64,000 bases of DNA from the NCBI GenBank assembly GCA_905178155.1, contig CAJINV010000009.1, forward strand, positions 2,271,373 to 2,335,372, given 5' to 3'. The notes under the pieces were generated by a model, which was not told the DNA's origin, did not search any database, and was given only the letters and a program-made list of their open reading frames with translations. Source of the stretch: Amoebophrya sp. A120. Its lineage: Eukaryota > Sar > Dinophyceae > Syndiniales > Amoebophryaceae. The position numbers and the translations under genes were made by a program. Each line of letters opens with the position of its first letter. The first letter of the stretch is position 1. Shown piece after piece: positions 20,554 to 32,710 of the stretch.

Positions 20554-23500
20554 TCAGGGCGGCTTAACAACCTGCGCCAGCACTCCCGCAAAATTCACTT
20601 GAAGCAAGTATCGCAGCTCCTCTGCTATTCTCCAAGGACAAAGTGGGTTTCTCCGAAAATGCGTCTGTACGCGGTGGAGCAGTTCCGACCACACCGCGTA
20701 CGCCCTTGCTGTGGACCGCAGCAACACCGCAAATTCAGTGATTCTGACTTCTGACGCGCTATTTGCAGTTTGTTCCAGTACAGCAGCGTCAAAAATAAAT
20801 TTCTTTTCTTTAACTTCATCTTCTCCTCGAACTACAACTTGCGCTCCACTACTAGATCCTGGGCTCGGTGCGGAGTTCGCGTTTACCACACTTTTTTTGT
20901 TGTGAGCGTCAACGTCGTCGTGCAGCACACCAGCGCTGAGTCGTGCAATAGTTTCAGAGCTCGCCTTATTTGTTCCTGCTGATGAATGAAACCAAACTAC
21001 GACGGGTCGCCCGTCCTTCAACGCAGACGTAACGACCTGCAGCTTCGTCTTGATATCGCCGTTCTTACCTTCCATTTCATCAGTTTTCTTCAACTCGACG
21101 TCGACCACTTGCACTACCACGCGCCCATCTCCTGCTGCAGCTGTTGTTCGACTTACTTCGCCGCCTGAGGAAATTCTACTTTTTTCGCTTTCCTTAACCT
21201 TTTTCATCGGTTTCCCGTCCCAATCAAGTCTGGGTATTTTCCGCGGAAACAGGGATAGATCGAAATCTCCGCCGTGATCAGTTACTAGACTTGTCGCGTT
21301 GTTCAACGGCCACTGCATGACACCCACTCCCACGTTGGTGGACGATCCATAGTGTGTTCCCTTTTCGCGCCAGTGGGTGACCAACCCGGACTCGTCAAAC
21401 AGATCGAGGTAGAGGAAAAAGAGGTCGCGATCGGCGACAAAGTAGGAAACATGTTGCTCCCACATGTTGTAGCCGCTATCGGCCCACCACCCCGATGTCA
21501 CCAAACCGATCTTCTTCCCGTCGATTGTCGGAATGTTTGGCGGCTTCTCTAGTGTCACTTTCGGCCCACTGCCAAAAAGCAACAAGAACATTCGCACCGG
21601 CCAAAACCACCACTTCAATGGGTAGTGATTACGGTACAACAACCCGTCCCAAAAAGATTCAGTTCGGGAATGTGGAATTAAAGGCGGAAGCTCCTCGTGC
21701 ATCCAGTGCAAAAACACTTTCCACCATACAGGATGAGGCGAGAAGCCCTGCGTCCCTAGCTGGCGGTAGAGGAAGGGGAGCCCGCCCCTCGGATGCTTTC
21801 TCATCATTGCGCGGAGGGTGGTGATGGCGTCATTTGAAGGGCGTCGCTCAGCTTCAGAGTCCTGCTCGGAGTCCGCTCTTACTACGGAAGCCTCCGCTCC
21901 GCCGACGCCAACTTCTTCATCATATATCAAATCTGCATCGTCCAGTGCCACGTCGCCCTTTCGCACATCCCTCAGTACTATCAAATGTAAAAATGTCTGG
22001 GTCTGGAAACTTGTGATGCTGGGTGGCATCTCATGATGAGGCCACAAGTGCTGGCTCAGCATGACAAATTTCTGAGCTTGTAGGTGTTGCCTATTCTGCG
22101 TGACAATAAACTGCGTCTCCGCATGACAGAAAAATGCGGCTCTTGGGCAACGTGCATGACAGATTTAAGAGTCATGCCAGACAAGCATGACAAACATGCA
22201 TTCTTCCAGACCCAGACATTTTTACATTTGATAAGTACACCTCCAGTGCCATTTATTCCCACAAAGTTCGCGTTTTTCCGCACCGTTTTGTCCGTCGACA
22301 GAGGGACCATTCCCTGCTTGTTCAGGCAGATGCCAAACAGTCGGGCGAAGCCGTTTGCTGTGTCACCGTACACTTTCCACGCTTTCTTCAGCCACAGGTA
22401 AAACATCGGCGCAACCTCAAGGTCGTCCTCGAGAATTAAGACGTGCAGATTTTTGTCTCGCGGGTACCAGGCTCCGTACCAGCTGCGGGACGGTTTATCG
22501 TTCTGGCGGGCTTCGAAGTAGATCACTTTGCCCGAGCGCTAGACGCTCCGAGAGGCTCCGCGCGAGTCGGAGACCTGTTCCGGCAATGTGCGGAGAACAC
22601 AGGAATGCACGACCCCTCGCGCGAGCGAGAAGAGAGGAACCGCTGGGAACCGTCAAGGCGACGCTCCAGGAATTGACACCTAGAAGAAAAGACGGATAGC
22701 TGACGAAAGACAGCCACGCTGGCTTGAGCAGATGAACACCTTACCCCTTGGAGACGTCCGCCAGGGAGCTGTGGGTGGGATTTTTTTGAGAATATGAGGA
22801 TGAAGACGCTCCAGGACTGGAACCAGTGCTCGCGACTAAATATCGCTAGACAGCACCGTCGCGCTTTATGCGGTATGCGCGGCCCACCACGGACGAAAGC
22901 TTACTAGATCATAACGACACCAACGACGAGGCCGAAACCGAATCAGAGCGCTTCAATTCCTGGAACTCTAAACTGGCGCTACCAAACTACTTCGTACTTC
23001 TCAGAGCATAAAACCCACGCTGGGCGTAGTTCGGAACGACGCGCTTGGCAGACGTCGGACTCGGGGGCGACGGAGAAGATGTAGGGCTCGAGGTTGCAGC
23101 AGCTGCTGTCGCGGCTCTGCTCGTCGATCTGCTGGGTGGCCACGTCCATTTGTGAAAGACCTCAAGGATTTTCTCGTTCGGCTCTTCTCCCTCGCAGTGT
23201 AAAACCACGTCCACTCGGTCGGCCTTCGCATAAACCGCACGCGACAAACTGTGCAACAAACGCTGCAGTGGTTTCGCCCGGTTGTACGCGAGAATGTGGA
23301 CCTCAAAATCCGGCGGAAACTGTTTTTCTTGGTTCACGACCGTCTCGCGCAACCGAAACCGGTCTGGCTCTTCCACAAGAACGCTGCCGATGCTGGCGTC
23401 GCCGTCCTCGATGCGCCGCGCCGTCGTTCGGCCGGCGCCCTTGTGCGCAGCGTTGTCCCCCAATGCACTGATGTAAACGTTCTTCGTGGAACTTAAAGGG

Positions 23501-23640
23501 GAAGTGCTGGGAGATGATTCGGATGTCGTTGAAGACGCCATTATCGGTGAAGGCCCCTTCTTGTAGTTGTACCACTGCAGATGCGTCTGTAGGAACTCGG
23601 CATTTCGACGCACTAAGGCACCGTCGAGGTTGTTGAAGAT
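20554..23640 (-). CDS. GT2-like glycosyltransferase with EDD motif, large C-terminal region
   Basis: Exon 1 (about 23640-22998; 5' end not fixed) has FEVHILAYNRAKPLQRLLHS and VDVVLHCEGEEPNEKILEVF, the start of a GT-A Rossmann-like fold. A GT-AG intron (22997-22526) leads to exon 2 (22525-22234), with YPRDKNLHVLILEDDLEVAP; EDD is the expected metal/nucleotide-sugar motif. Exon 3 (21973-20554) follows element A and gives GGVLRDVRKGD at the join; the frame is preserved (1 + 292 + 1420 nt). Exon 3 includes FLYRQLGTQGFSPHPVWWKV, KIGLVTSGWWADSGYNMWEQ and LDLFDESGLVTHW, then a poorly conserved tail. The protein probably transfers a sugar in the secretory route; donor and acceptor are unknown. Confidence 0.72.
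21979..22233. mobile_element. introner-like hairpin element A in the GT2-like gene (255 bp)
   Basis: Flanked by AGTAC at 21974-21978 and 22234-22238. The ends are inverted repeats of about 30 bp (TATCAAATGTAAAAATGTCT... on the left). It holds several GCATGACA octamers and AACTTGTGATGCTG near the left end. Excision with one AGTAC restores GGVL/RDVR in frame. A GT-AG choice at the junction would delete one extra base and give an immediate stop, so the boundary must be non-canonical if it is spliced. Confidence 0.9.
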
Positions 23641-24233
23641 AACGTCAACAGCAACGTAGTATGAGGGGGGGGCTTTTCGAGTTTCGCTTTAGACGAGGAA
23701 GCGTTCCTCTTTCAACTTCGACCAAGTCACTCTATGCATAGATCAGTAGAAGTTCTGCAATTATGCGCCATCGGATTTATACGAGTGCAATACTCTTGCA
23801 CAGGATAGCATCAGCCTAAGAAAGTAGGCCTAGCAAAAGACTGCAAACTTCGACCTTCTAGCAGATGAAGACCAGGTAGATCTAACGAAGAGGAAGGGCA
23901 CACGACTAGGTCAGTCTAGGTCCAATTGCCGGAGCCCCCATGAACAAAACTCGATCAGTCCGACATCCCGGCATATGTGCGAGCGGATCACCAGGAGTTC
24001 CAGCAGGACGAGGGAAGCAAAACCCGCCAGTGCCGCAGTTCGTTTCGTGCACACAGGCAACACTTTCCGTAAAACTCTGAGAAATGGAATAAAGCGCCGC
24101 ATCTTATTTTCACAGAGTCTGCCTCGTCACATATAGGCACCTATTTGGCGGCACGCCGCGGGTAAATGCAACTCGCGCGGAAACCCGGCTTGGGGTCGAC
24201 TTTTCCTTGGAAAAAACCGAAGTAGTGGAAGAC
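23641..24233. other. intergenic stretch 5' of the GT2-like gene
   Basis: No supported gene. The true first exon of the GT2-like gene may lie here, because its frame stays open to about 23690, but no start codon could be chosen with confidence. Confidence 0.4.
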
Positions 24234-24531
24234 GATGTGTCAATGTTGCGTGTACAAAATGACCGGTTGAAGACGCGGAGGCACGGGCCCACGACCAGCT
24301 TTTGATTTGTGATTTTGTCTCTGGATGTTCTTAGCGCAAGCTCTTTAACGTGCTTGTGCGAGTGCATCCTCTAGATGGACGGTGGGACACCGCTGATCAG
24401 TGTGGAGCAAGAATGGAAGTGGATGAACACTTCCGTCGCCCAGTCAATGTCGCACTTTTTTGGCCTCGGAAGGTTGCTGCCTTCCTGATTTCTATTCATC
24501 AATTAACAGAATTTTTGAGGCGTTCGGGAGA
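24234..24531. repeat. dispersed repeat R1, copy 2
   Basis: Partner of 8822-9138, same orientation, with shared blocks around CCTCTAGATGGACGGTG and CTTCCGTCGCCCAGTCAATG. The matching block after these (TTATTTGCATCAATTAA against TCTATTCATCAATTAA) shows the similarity runs to about 24531. Confidence 0.8.
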
Positions 24532-25043
24532 GCCCCATCCACATCAATTGCATTTTAATTTTTTTCTTTCGAGCTTTTTCTTCAGCCCGACGGAGCGGGA
24601 CCCTTGCGGGCGAATTCGCCTATAGTACCCGGCGACAGAGAGTGCGGCTCCCGGGTACCCCAGAAACAGGACACCTGCTGTCAGTGCGTGCTCTCGTTTG
24701 ACTTGACAACTTGTTTTTGAGTAATACTTGCAATTAAATCACAAATGATCAATCACTGAGAGGGAGTTGGTCTCGTGAGCACTGTGTACTCGTTGACATT
24801 GTTATTCGAATTCGTTGCGTTGAAATAGACTACTTGGTCGTTGCAAAGTTGAATGAATTTTACACGAAGAAAGTGATAAAAATTCGTAAATAGGCACGGG
24901 AGCATAAACGCAAAAGTCAAAATTGTGTTACGAAAAAATCGTGCACAGATACAGTCGAATTATACATCAGGTATATGAAAAAATCTTTGAGCAGAGCAAG
25001 AACTTCAACTTCGAACCGTGCGATAGAAAAAGAAAAACCGTAA
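24532..25043. other. intergenic AT-rich stretch, nothing recognised
   Basis: Between repeat R1 and the stop of the MATH-AAA+ gene. No open frame with motifs, no RNA-like fold and no repeat seen. Confidence 0.45.
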
Positions 25044-28000
25044 CTACGTATACATGTAGCGGTAGCTTTCATTTGATTGCTGTTTTTGCGGCAAGAGCCA
25101 CTCTACATTTTTCCGCGTCAGCTTCACCGGCAGTGTGAGTTTGCGCTCCTTCTTCTTCTTTGATACACGACGGGATGAAGCAGAGGCGCTATGTCCGGCT
25201 TCGGTTGCAGGTGAAATAAAGGTCCCTGTTTTTGTATCAGCATGATCACCTTGCTCCTCGCTACTGCCAGCTGTTTCGTATTGCGTCCGACCGCTTCGGC
25301 TTTCCACAGTAAAAACCGCATCACCATCCTGGATTTCGTTGTCAGAAGATTGTTGGCCGTCCTCCGGATCCTCATCTTCATCTTCTTGCGTTGTGGTCGT
25401 CGCGACGCCACCCGCCTCGTCTCTCGACACACAACAAGATGCCGCTCCCGCTCCGCCTCCGGTGCCGTTCTGAAGACCCGCACAAGTTCTAGAAGAACTA
25501 CAGTGCTGAATCAGCCTCAACTTGTTCACTTTCAAGACGATGGCTTCCAGGGCTTGCTTTAACCCCCGAACCCCGCCGTCCTTGGAGCCGTGGTCCTGCG
25601 CAAGCCCATGCCGAAACGTGACGAAGCGCAGCTGGTCGAGATCTTCCAACAGTACGTCACCAGCATTCATGCCGACGTTCTTCAGCAAATCGGGCAACAG
25701 AAACTGCTGCGCGATTCGCAGCTGCTCTTTGGGATTGAACCCCTTAGTATTGATCACCGTCAACCGGTCGCGGAGCACCGGGTTCAGCTTGGTTTCATCG
25801 TTGAAGCTGAAAATGAACAGCGCGTTACTGAAGTCCAGCGGAACGCCGTCAAAGTAGCGGTCGGTAAAGCTCGCGTTCTGGCTGTGATCGGTCAAGTGCG
25901 TCAGCACCCCAACAATCTCCTCCCCACGGGGCGTATCAGAAACCTTGTCCAGCTCATCAAAAAAAATTATCGGGTCCATGCATTTGGTTTCCATCAGCAT
26001 ACCTGTTTTATTTCAGGGAAAAGTTCAAGATAAAAAAACAAAAAGTAGAAGTGGAAGAACATGATCAAATTTATAAAATTGAAATTAGAAAATATTCAAA
26101 TTAATTCACGAGGGCGAGCCGAGGGGCATACAGAGCTTGCATCAGATTCCCAGGGCAGACAAGCACCCACTACGTATGAGATTGTAAAGTGAAGACTCAG
26201 TACCAGCCAGGCGGCCCCAGGTGCTCCCCACGTAGGTGAAATGGTGTCCCTCGAGCAAAGCTGCGTCCGTGGCGCCTCCGAGCGAGATTTGTACAAAAGG
26301 TCGGGACAAGGCCTTAGCGATGCCTTTCCGACACAGTGTCGTCTTCCCATTCCCGGGCGGACCCTGGATTCCCAAGTTCAGGCACTGCGATTGCGGGTTG
26401 GCGATCCACTGGCATATCAGCTGCAGAATTTTCTCCTTCGCCTCGTCATGCCCGAACACAGCGGAGTCCAGCACGCTCTGTGTTTTTTGCAAGTACCTTC
26501 TGGTCTCGGCCTTTCCATTCGGGTGAAAAAGAACCGGAGGCGGCGTGAACTTTCCGAAGGGCAAAGCCAGTAAACCGTCGAGCCACTTCTTGGTCTTTTG
26601 TGCTTCGCCGGAGTTTGCGTCCACCTGCAGCGACTCCCACTTTTGTAGCGCGACCTGCTTCGCGCTGTCGGGCAAGCCATCCAAAAGAAGGATCCGAAAA
26701 CGGTTCGGAATGTTCTTCATGTTCTCCTGGAGCTCTGCGACACGCTGCACCTTATTTGCTGGCACAACACTGGAGCTGTTACTGCTACTCGAGCTACTTG
26801 AGCGCCCACCTATTCTGCACTTTCTCCTGCAGCTGTGTTTCTGATGAAGATCCGCCACCCCTTCATTGGAAGCGGAAGACGCACTGGCTGCCGTCCCATT
26901 ATTTGTCGAATGATCGGCGGAGCCTGAACAAAGACGATGTGGGTCTTCAACATCCTCGTCATCTGTCATCTCCTCACACACTTCATCTTCGTCTCCGAAG
27001 AAACTTCCTGTGTTTAAGAAACACGACGAGGTTGTCATTCTCTGCAGCTCTTTCAGCAAATGCTTCCTCCGGTCCGGATTTCTCAGGTTTTTCAAAAAAT
27101 TATCTTCCGTCTGGCTGAGACGATAGTCCAGCTTGCGCGTCTCCAAAATCTCCACCGCGATTGTAACGCGAGAGTTCCTGCTATCTTCGGTGAACGCTTT
27201 CGAAAGCCAGGATGCGCAGGAACTGTTCGTACTACTTGTGCCACGGCTACCAGGTCTTTTGAGGTTTGACAACTGATGCGACGTACTGGTAGCGGACGAC
27301 ATTTCGTCTTCAACCTTTGCGGCGGAGACGAACCCCCAGCTGTTTGACTTGTCGTGGAACTTTTCCAAGCGCTCGAAGCTGAGCTTTTTCCCCGAATTGC
27401 GGAAGTGGAACCTGCACTTCAGCTCCGAAAACTTCGGGGCTTCCAGGTAGAGCGAACACCATCCGTCTGCGGCGTCCGGCTTTCCGTTCAGATACAGCTT
27501 GAACCGCAAATCGTCGATCCCACCGAGCTATCAAATGTAAAAATGTCTGGGTCTGGAAGAATGCAACTTGTCATGCTGATTTTGGATTGTAAAAAAATCT
27601 GTATTGCATGAGCAGCAAAGAGAGTCCAAGTTTTGCTACACGGAAAGAGCATTTGTCATGCGGTATAGGCATCAGGTAGCCCTCACAACATCTGTGATGC
27701 TAGGGTATGCATCACAGACATCAGGAGTCATGCAAAACGTGCATGACAAACCTGGCAACCTTCCAGACCCAGACATTTTTACATTTGATACGAGCGAAAA
27801 ACGGTCGGAGAACATTGGCGTGTTCTATCAAAATGAAAAATCCCCCCTCCCCATATCAAACCGGAAACTTGTGATGCTGATTTGTGGCCACAAATCATCT
27901 TTGTCTTGCATATAGGGCCATAGGAGCCATCTGACGCATTCCAGAGCAAGTCTGTCATGCGCTTTCGACTACTGCAAACCTGTTTGCCATGCGCAGTTGC

Positions 28001-31000
28001 TAGCCTTCTGCATACCCAAACAGGCCCAGAAAATACCGCCAAGCACTTTCTACAAGACAAATCTGATTTGTGTACGCAAATCCAGCATCAGAGACTTCGC
28101 TTCGATATGGGGAGGGGGGATTTTTCCTCTCAATATGTTCTTCCCGAACTTTGCAAGTTTGTGACGCACGTTCCAAATGCTCCAGGTCGCCTGCAACTGC
28201 GGAAAGTATTCGTACTGCTGGTGACCTCCGCCGCCTCCGCTACTAGCCGCGGCCGCCTCGTGACTCTGTACCGTACTCACCTTCAGCTCCTCGTGTTCAT
28301 CGATTACGTCGAGAATCTCCACCGAAATCTCGACTTTGTCAGCGAATGCCGTCTCGCAATCCCGCTTGATTTTTCGCTGGATCGTCTTGGCCGCCTGTCT
28401 CGCCGCGAAACTCAGGTCGCTGCTGACAAACCGTGTGCGTGGTTTACTGGCCGCGTGCCTGGCCGTTGGGGGCGCCGAAGGCTCGGGTTGCGGTTGGTCG
28501 ACCACTGAAGTCGAGTCGTCCGGCGTGCTCATGCCACTATTGCCGCCGTCGTGGTTCTTGTTTTCGGCCGTCAAGCTCGCACACGTGGAGTTCGATGCAA
28601 GAGTCGTGCTTGCTTCCAAAACATCCTTCTCAAAACCTATTTTCGTTGCAACGTCAAGGTCGTGTACGCTGGCGACACTATCATGTTGTGTACCTCCAGT
28701 CCTGTGTTTTTCTCTACTTCTCGATCGGCTACTTGCTCGCTCAACTACATCTTGCTCTTTGTCCACACTGCGCCGACGTTTCGGTTTCTTTGTATTCGCG
28801 TATACAACGTACATGCGCTGGCCGCCGGCAGTCGGATCGTCTTCCATAACGACGACGGGTTTAATCGCAGGAGGCGATGCGGGTAAGTCCGAGTCGAAGG
28901 TGGACTGTCCTGTGGTGTCACATTCTTGCTCCCGAACGAAACTTGTCGAATTTGAGGAGCGAGTGGAACTTGGGCCAGAGGCTGTTGTTGAGGACACACA
29001 ACTCGTGACGTGCTCAGTCGTTTCTACTAGAGAACCTCGCAAATCGTCAGTCGTTGCGCTGACGTCGTTGCCACCTCCACCAGCTCCAGTGGCCGTCCAA
29101 AAGCGTTCCTGCTCCGTTCCTGCCCGCTCGCAATCGGTTGGCTGGATCTCATCTTGGAGCTCAACTCCCATACTGCTTTCCAACGTCTCCTGAAGTGCGT
29201 CGAGAGAATGCAAAACTTTCTCCGTTTTGCCTACCCGCAACTTCACTCGGAGCCGCGGTCTGTGACATCCCCTGGTCTTGCTTCGTATTAATCCTTTGGT
29301 TATCGCACTGTTATCGGAGGACGAGGTGGACGATGAGAAGTTGTGGACGAGGTCTTCTTGGTCGCAGAGCGCTGGAACTTCCAAAGCGACTCTGCACAGG
29401 CCGTGACCTTGTTGGCTCCGGTGACACCATGTAGAAGTGTCCGTCGCGTGCTTCCGACTGGAAGAGCTCGACGACGCACTGGATCTATTGGCATTGCTCC
29501 CTCCACACGTTTGACCTTGTAGTGTACCACCAACATGCAGCGATGGAGACGTCGCACTACCATCCGGACCTCTAGAACATCCCGGATTCAGCACCAATCG
29601 CAACCCTTTCATGCCGAACAAGGTGAAAGGCGGCGAGACCAGTTTCAGTTGGTCTTGGCTTGTTGTGACCACTTTGGGTTCTCTTGCGTCGCAATTGTTG
29701 ATGCCGCCATGAGTACCAGTTGCACCCGAGAAATCACTTTGCAGCTTGTCCTTCATGCCGTAAATGGTCCAGATGGCTTTTTGCTCCTGCACTATTTCGA
29801 CATACTGGTCAGGCGGAGAACAAGCAGTGGTGAATGCGTCTTCGTATGGCAGTTCGTGTGTGCGGCCACTGCAATTCGAGGGACCACGTGCGCGCTCCAC
29901 TTCTCTCTCGTCACAGCTTGAACTCTCGTTCTGCCGCACCGCTTCTGCAGCTCCAGAAACCCCACACGACGTTTGTGCACCTGCTGTTGTATCAGCAAGC
30001 GAGCTCTTTGAGTACCCGACCAATTGGTAGGGGCGTAACGACTGAGACTGCAGGCCCGGCGCTGCTCCGACCGTCTGTTGACCTGCAACATCTACTCTAC
30101 CTGAGGAAGCAACAGGACATGATGCAGACGACGAACTGCTGGATGACACACCAGCGGACAACGTACCGACCGCGCTGCCTGGAGGCACCCCCGCCCGGTG
30201 ATTCCCGGCGTTTTCTCCAATTCCGCTGGCTGAATGCGGCGGTGCGATATGCACATCGGAGCTTGAGGTAATTCGAACGCCAGGAGGCCTGGTGTCGTGA
30301 TGAACCACCTGCTGCGTCGTCCCCGCCTTTGCATCCGAAAAACCAGCACAGTCGTCCTCATCTTCGTGATCGGGCGTTGGCTTAGAGTACGTGCTGTTCC
30401 TTCCTATCTCCGGAACGTCCGTGCAGTTGTACGTGTTGTAATACTGATCGTAGTGTTCGTCATTTTGCTGGTGGTACGCGTAATCGCTCCACGCGAATTG
30501 GTGATGCTGCCCGTACTCGTTCTTGTAATCGTGCTCGTGGTACAGCTCCATGTGCGTATGATCGTTGTGTCGATCCTCCATTCCTCCACTGTATTTGCGC
30601 TCCACTACGGAAGTAGGCTCCTGCTGGAAGAACCTGCTCGTGTTGTACTGCTCATCGTGATGATAGCCAGAGCGAAAAAAGTTTTCTTTACTTTCAACAC
30701 TGGCAGCATCACGATCCGCGGCACAACTACTGCTCCCCGCGCGTGCCTGCATGGTAGGATCGTAAGCGGCACTCTTCGAAGATGTCGACGTCCCCACAGG
30801 CTGGTCTTCAATTATGGGCACGACGTCACTAGCCGACCCGCAGCGACTCCTGGCCCCCGGTACGAACGCCAGTGCGTCGGAGCTCATCAGGTGGGAGGAC
30901 GAGGACGCCGTCGCGGCCGCGGCCCTTTTGATAGAGGAGTTTCGCGATGTGGTGCTCAACGGACGGTCCTGCAAACTGCTTGCCTCCAGTAACATCTGCC

Positions 31001-31902
31001 GTGAGTGCTCGTGGTCGTGCAAGTGCCAGTACCAGGTGGGCGACGAACCATTCTCATCTTGCACTTGCAGCTCGAACTCACTGATTTCTTCCAGATTCTT
31101 GGATGGACCTGCGAGCAGCCCTGAGGTAGAGGTATCGTGTTGATGTTGGACCCATTCTTGAAATTTTGCTCATTCTTCTTAGAAGAAGTGGCAAAAACAC
31201 ACCCGTGCTAGTTGCGGAATGTCAGTAAGCGCACTGCAGCAAGAACAGACGAGCTGCTCGTGCTCGTGATGCAGATGCAAAAGCTATTCTTATATAGTAA
31301 GCAAATTCGTCCGTTGCAGTCAATCGAAAAAAGAACTAAAAGCTACCTCCAGCTTCGAGGTGGTCTCCTCTCGGACTAGGGAACGGCGACGTCGCACTTC
31401 GTACATGCAGCTCTAGCTCCACTGGAGAAGACTGAAAGAGATCTTCCAAGATGTCGTCGGGAAACAACCTGGCACCCTCGTGTGTCAGGTAGTAGTTTTT
31501 CCTGCCCTGGTTGTCGATGCATCCTGGCATTGCAGTCGAGGAGCTTGTGCTACTCGTTCTCGATGGGATGCCCTCGCGATTTGCTCCCGCACCAGAGCCA
31601 CTCCATATCGGCGCGGCGCCGCTATCAAGAAAGTCAACATCGTGAGCAAAAGCCGAAGGTAGCTCGTCTACGCAGCTCGCTGCCCGCTTCTTCACCTCGG
31701 ATAAGAGCGTTGCCACCGTGGTGCTTGTCGCGTCGCGGATTGGAACTGCGAGAATCAGTGGATTGCCAATAGCAATATCTTCACTTTCGGATCCCTTGCT
31801 TGCGCAGCCGGAAGGCAGCTGCGGAGAAGACGCCGTATGATTTGCCGTGTCATCATTATCTGTACGGGCTCCCACTACCCGAACACGGCATAAGAGGCGC
31901 AT
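25044..31902 (-). CDS. MATH-domain / Lon-type AAA+ ATPase fusion, 1945 aa
   Basis: Five coding pieces: 31902-31347, 31108-28136, 27820-27791, 27523-26204 and 26002-25044; sum 5838 nt, exactly 1946 codons. The first and last introns are GT-AG; the middle two are elements E and B. The N-terminus is perhaps ubiquitin-like (NYYLTHEGARLFPDDILEDL), then come long Ser/Gly-rich tracts. A MATH-like segment near residue 630 has AIWTIYGMKDKL and SPPFTLFGMKGLRLVLNP. A second near 1165 has ATWSIWNVRHKLAKFGKN, then FKLYLNGK and WCSLYLEAPKF after splicing. The AAA+ module has FGHDEAKEKILQL, Walker A GPPGNGKT (about 1585) and Walker B IIFFDELDK (about 1638). No Lon protease domain follows. The ATPase style recalls Lon-like ATPases known in some giant viruses of protists (from memory). 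Likely a remodelling ATPase with MATH-mediated partner binding. Confidence 0.82.
27529..27790. mobile_element. introner-like hairpin element B in the MATH-AAA+ gene (262 bp)
   Basis: Flanked by CGAGC at 27524-27528 and 27791-27795. Terminal inverted repeats match those of elements A and D. Inside are TGTCATGC and GCATGACA motifs and AACTTGTCATGCTG near the left end. Removal with one CGAGC keeps the frame (RFSLGGIDDLRF). In gene orientation the ends read G|TATC...GATA|G, so GT-AG splicing is possible here at the cost of one added codon. Confidence 0.92.
27826..28135. mobile_element. introner-like hairpin element E in the MATH-AAA+ gene (310 bp)
   Basis: Flanked by TGTTC at 27821-27825 and 28136-28140. 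The inverted repeats are centred on AAAAATCCCCCCTCCCCATA and its complement; the outer ~12 bp pair imperfectly but keep TAT and ATA ends. The interior shares GGAAACTTGTGATGCTG and GGCCACAA with element A although the arms differ. It lies 35 bp from element B. Excision restores FGKNTPMFSDRF across the junction. No usable GT exists at the gene-side 5' junction. Confidence 0.88.
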
Positions 31903-32710
31903 CGTGCTTCGCCTTGAGAGCAGCTGCAGCTCGTGCTATTGCCAAACTAGGGCGGGTTGGATTTTCAAATGGATGCAACAAAGGACAACGAGAATACTCG
32001 TCCTGTGAAGACAGTCCGAAATAAAACGACTCGCACTCCTTCCTTGTTGTAGTACGCACGGGATCGGGAACGAGGACGAGAACAAGGAAAATAACAGACA
32101 ACGAGCAACCCGATTAAAACACACTCAGACTGCGATGAACTCGACTCAGCAGGTACGATCTAAGCAACGAAAACTGGCTTCATCATGTTGTGAAGTCATC
32201 GAATCGATGAAAAAAAACATGCGCACTTGCACCACACACAGACACAATCGAAGACGAAGTCACAAATTACCAGGGAGAAGCATGAAGACTACGAAGAGAA
32301 GTCTTCTTGATGATGACACTGCTCAGCTGTCAAGAAAGAAAAATTCAAACCACGAACGCCATGTTTTTGAGTATCTTCTTTCAAAGCCAAATGCTGTGCA
32401 ATGAAGAGAAGCATGGTACTAGGAGTATGACTTGCCCTTGCGCAGCATATGTCCTTACGCTATGCCTGTGAGAACGCGATGACGATGACGACACCGTGGT
32501 TGCGTAATGTCGACGGTTAACCACATTGCTGTATGTTCCTGAAGAGCAAGAGGACCGGACAAAAGTTCTCACTTGAGGCGCGCATCTTTGCATGTTGTCT
32601 GTACCCACAATGAAAATGACTCACATTTGAAGAGTGAAAGAGCAAGAGCTCGTCAATCATCTTTTTGTTTCACTTGTTCTGTATTTGCACGACTCGTCGC
32701 GATGTCTATG
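31903..32710. other. intergenic stretch, no gene supported
   Basis: Sequence 5' of the MATH-AAA+ gene and 3' of the giant protein gene. Plus-strand frames such as 32135-32404 are Lys/Arg-rich with no motif. Nothing else recognised. Confidence 0.45.

Noticed and set aside
25044-26204. Complete Lon protease
   Set aside because: No peptidase domain follows the AAA+ module; after the small domain the protein becomes Ser/Glu/Lys-rich and stops.
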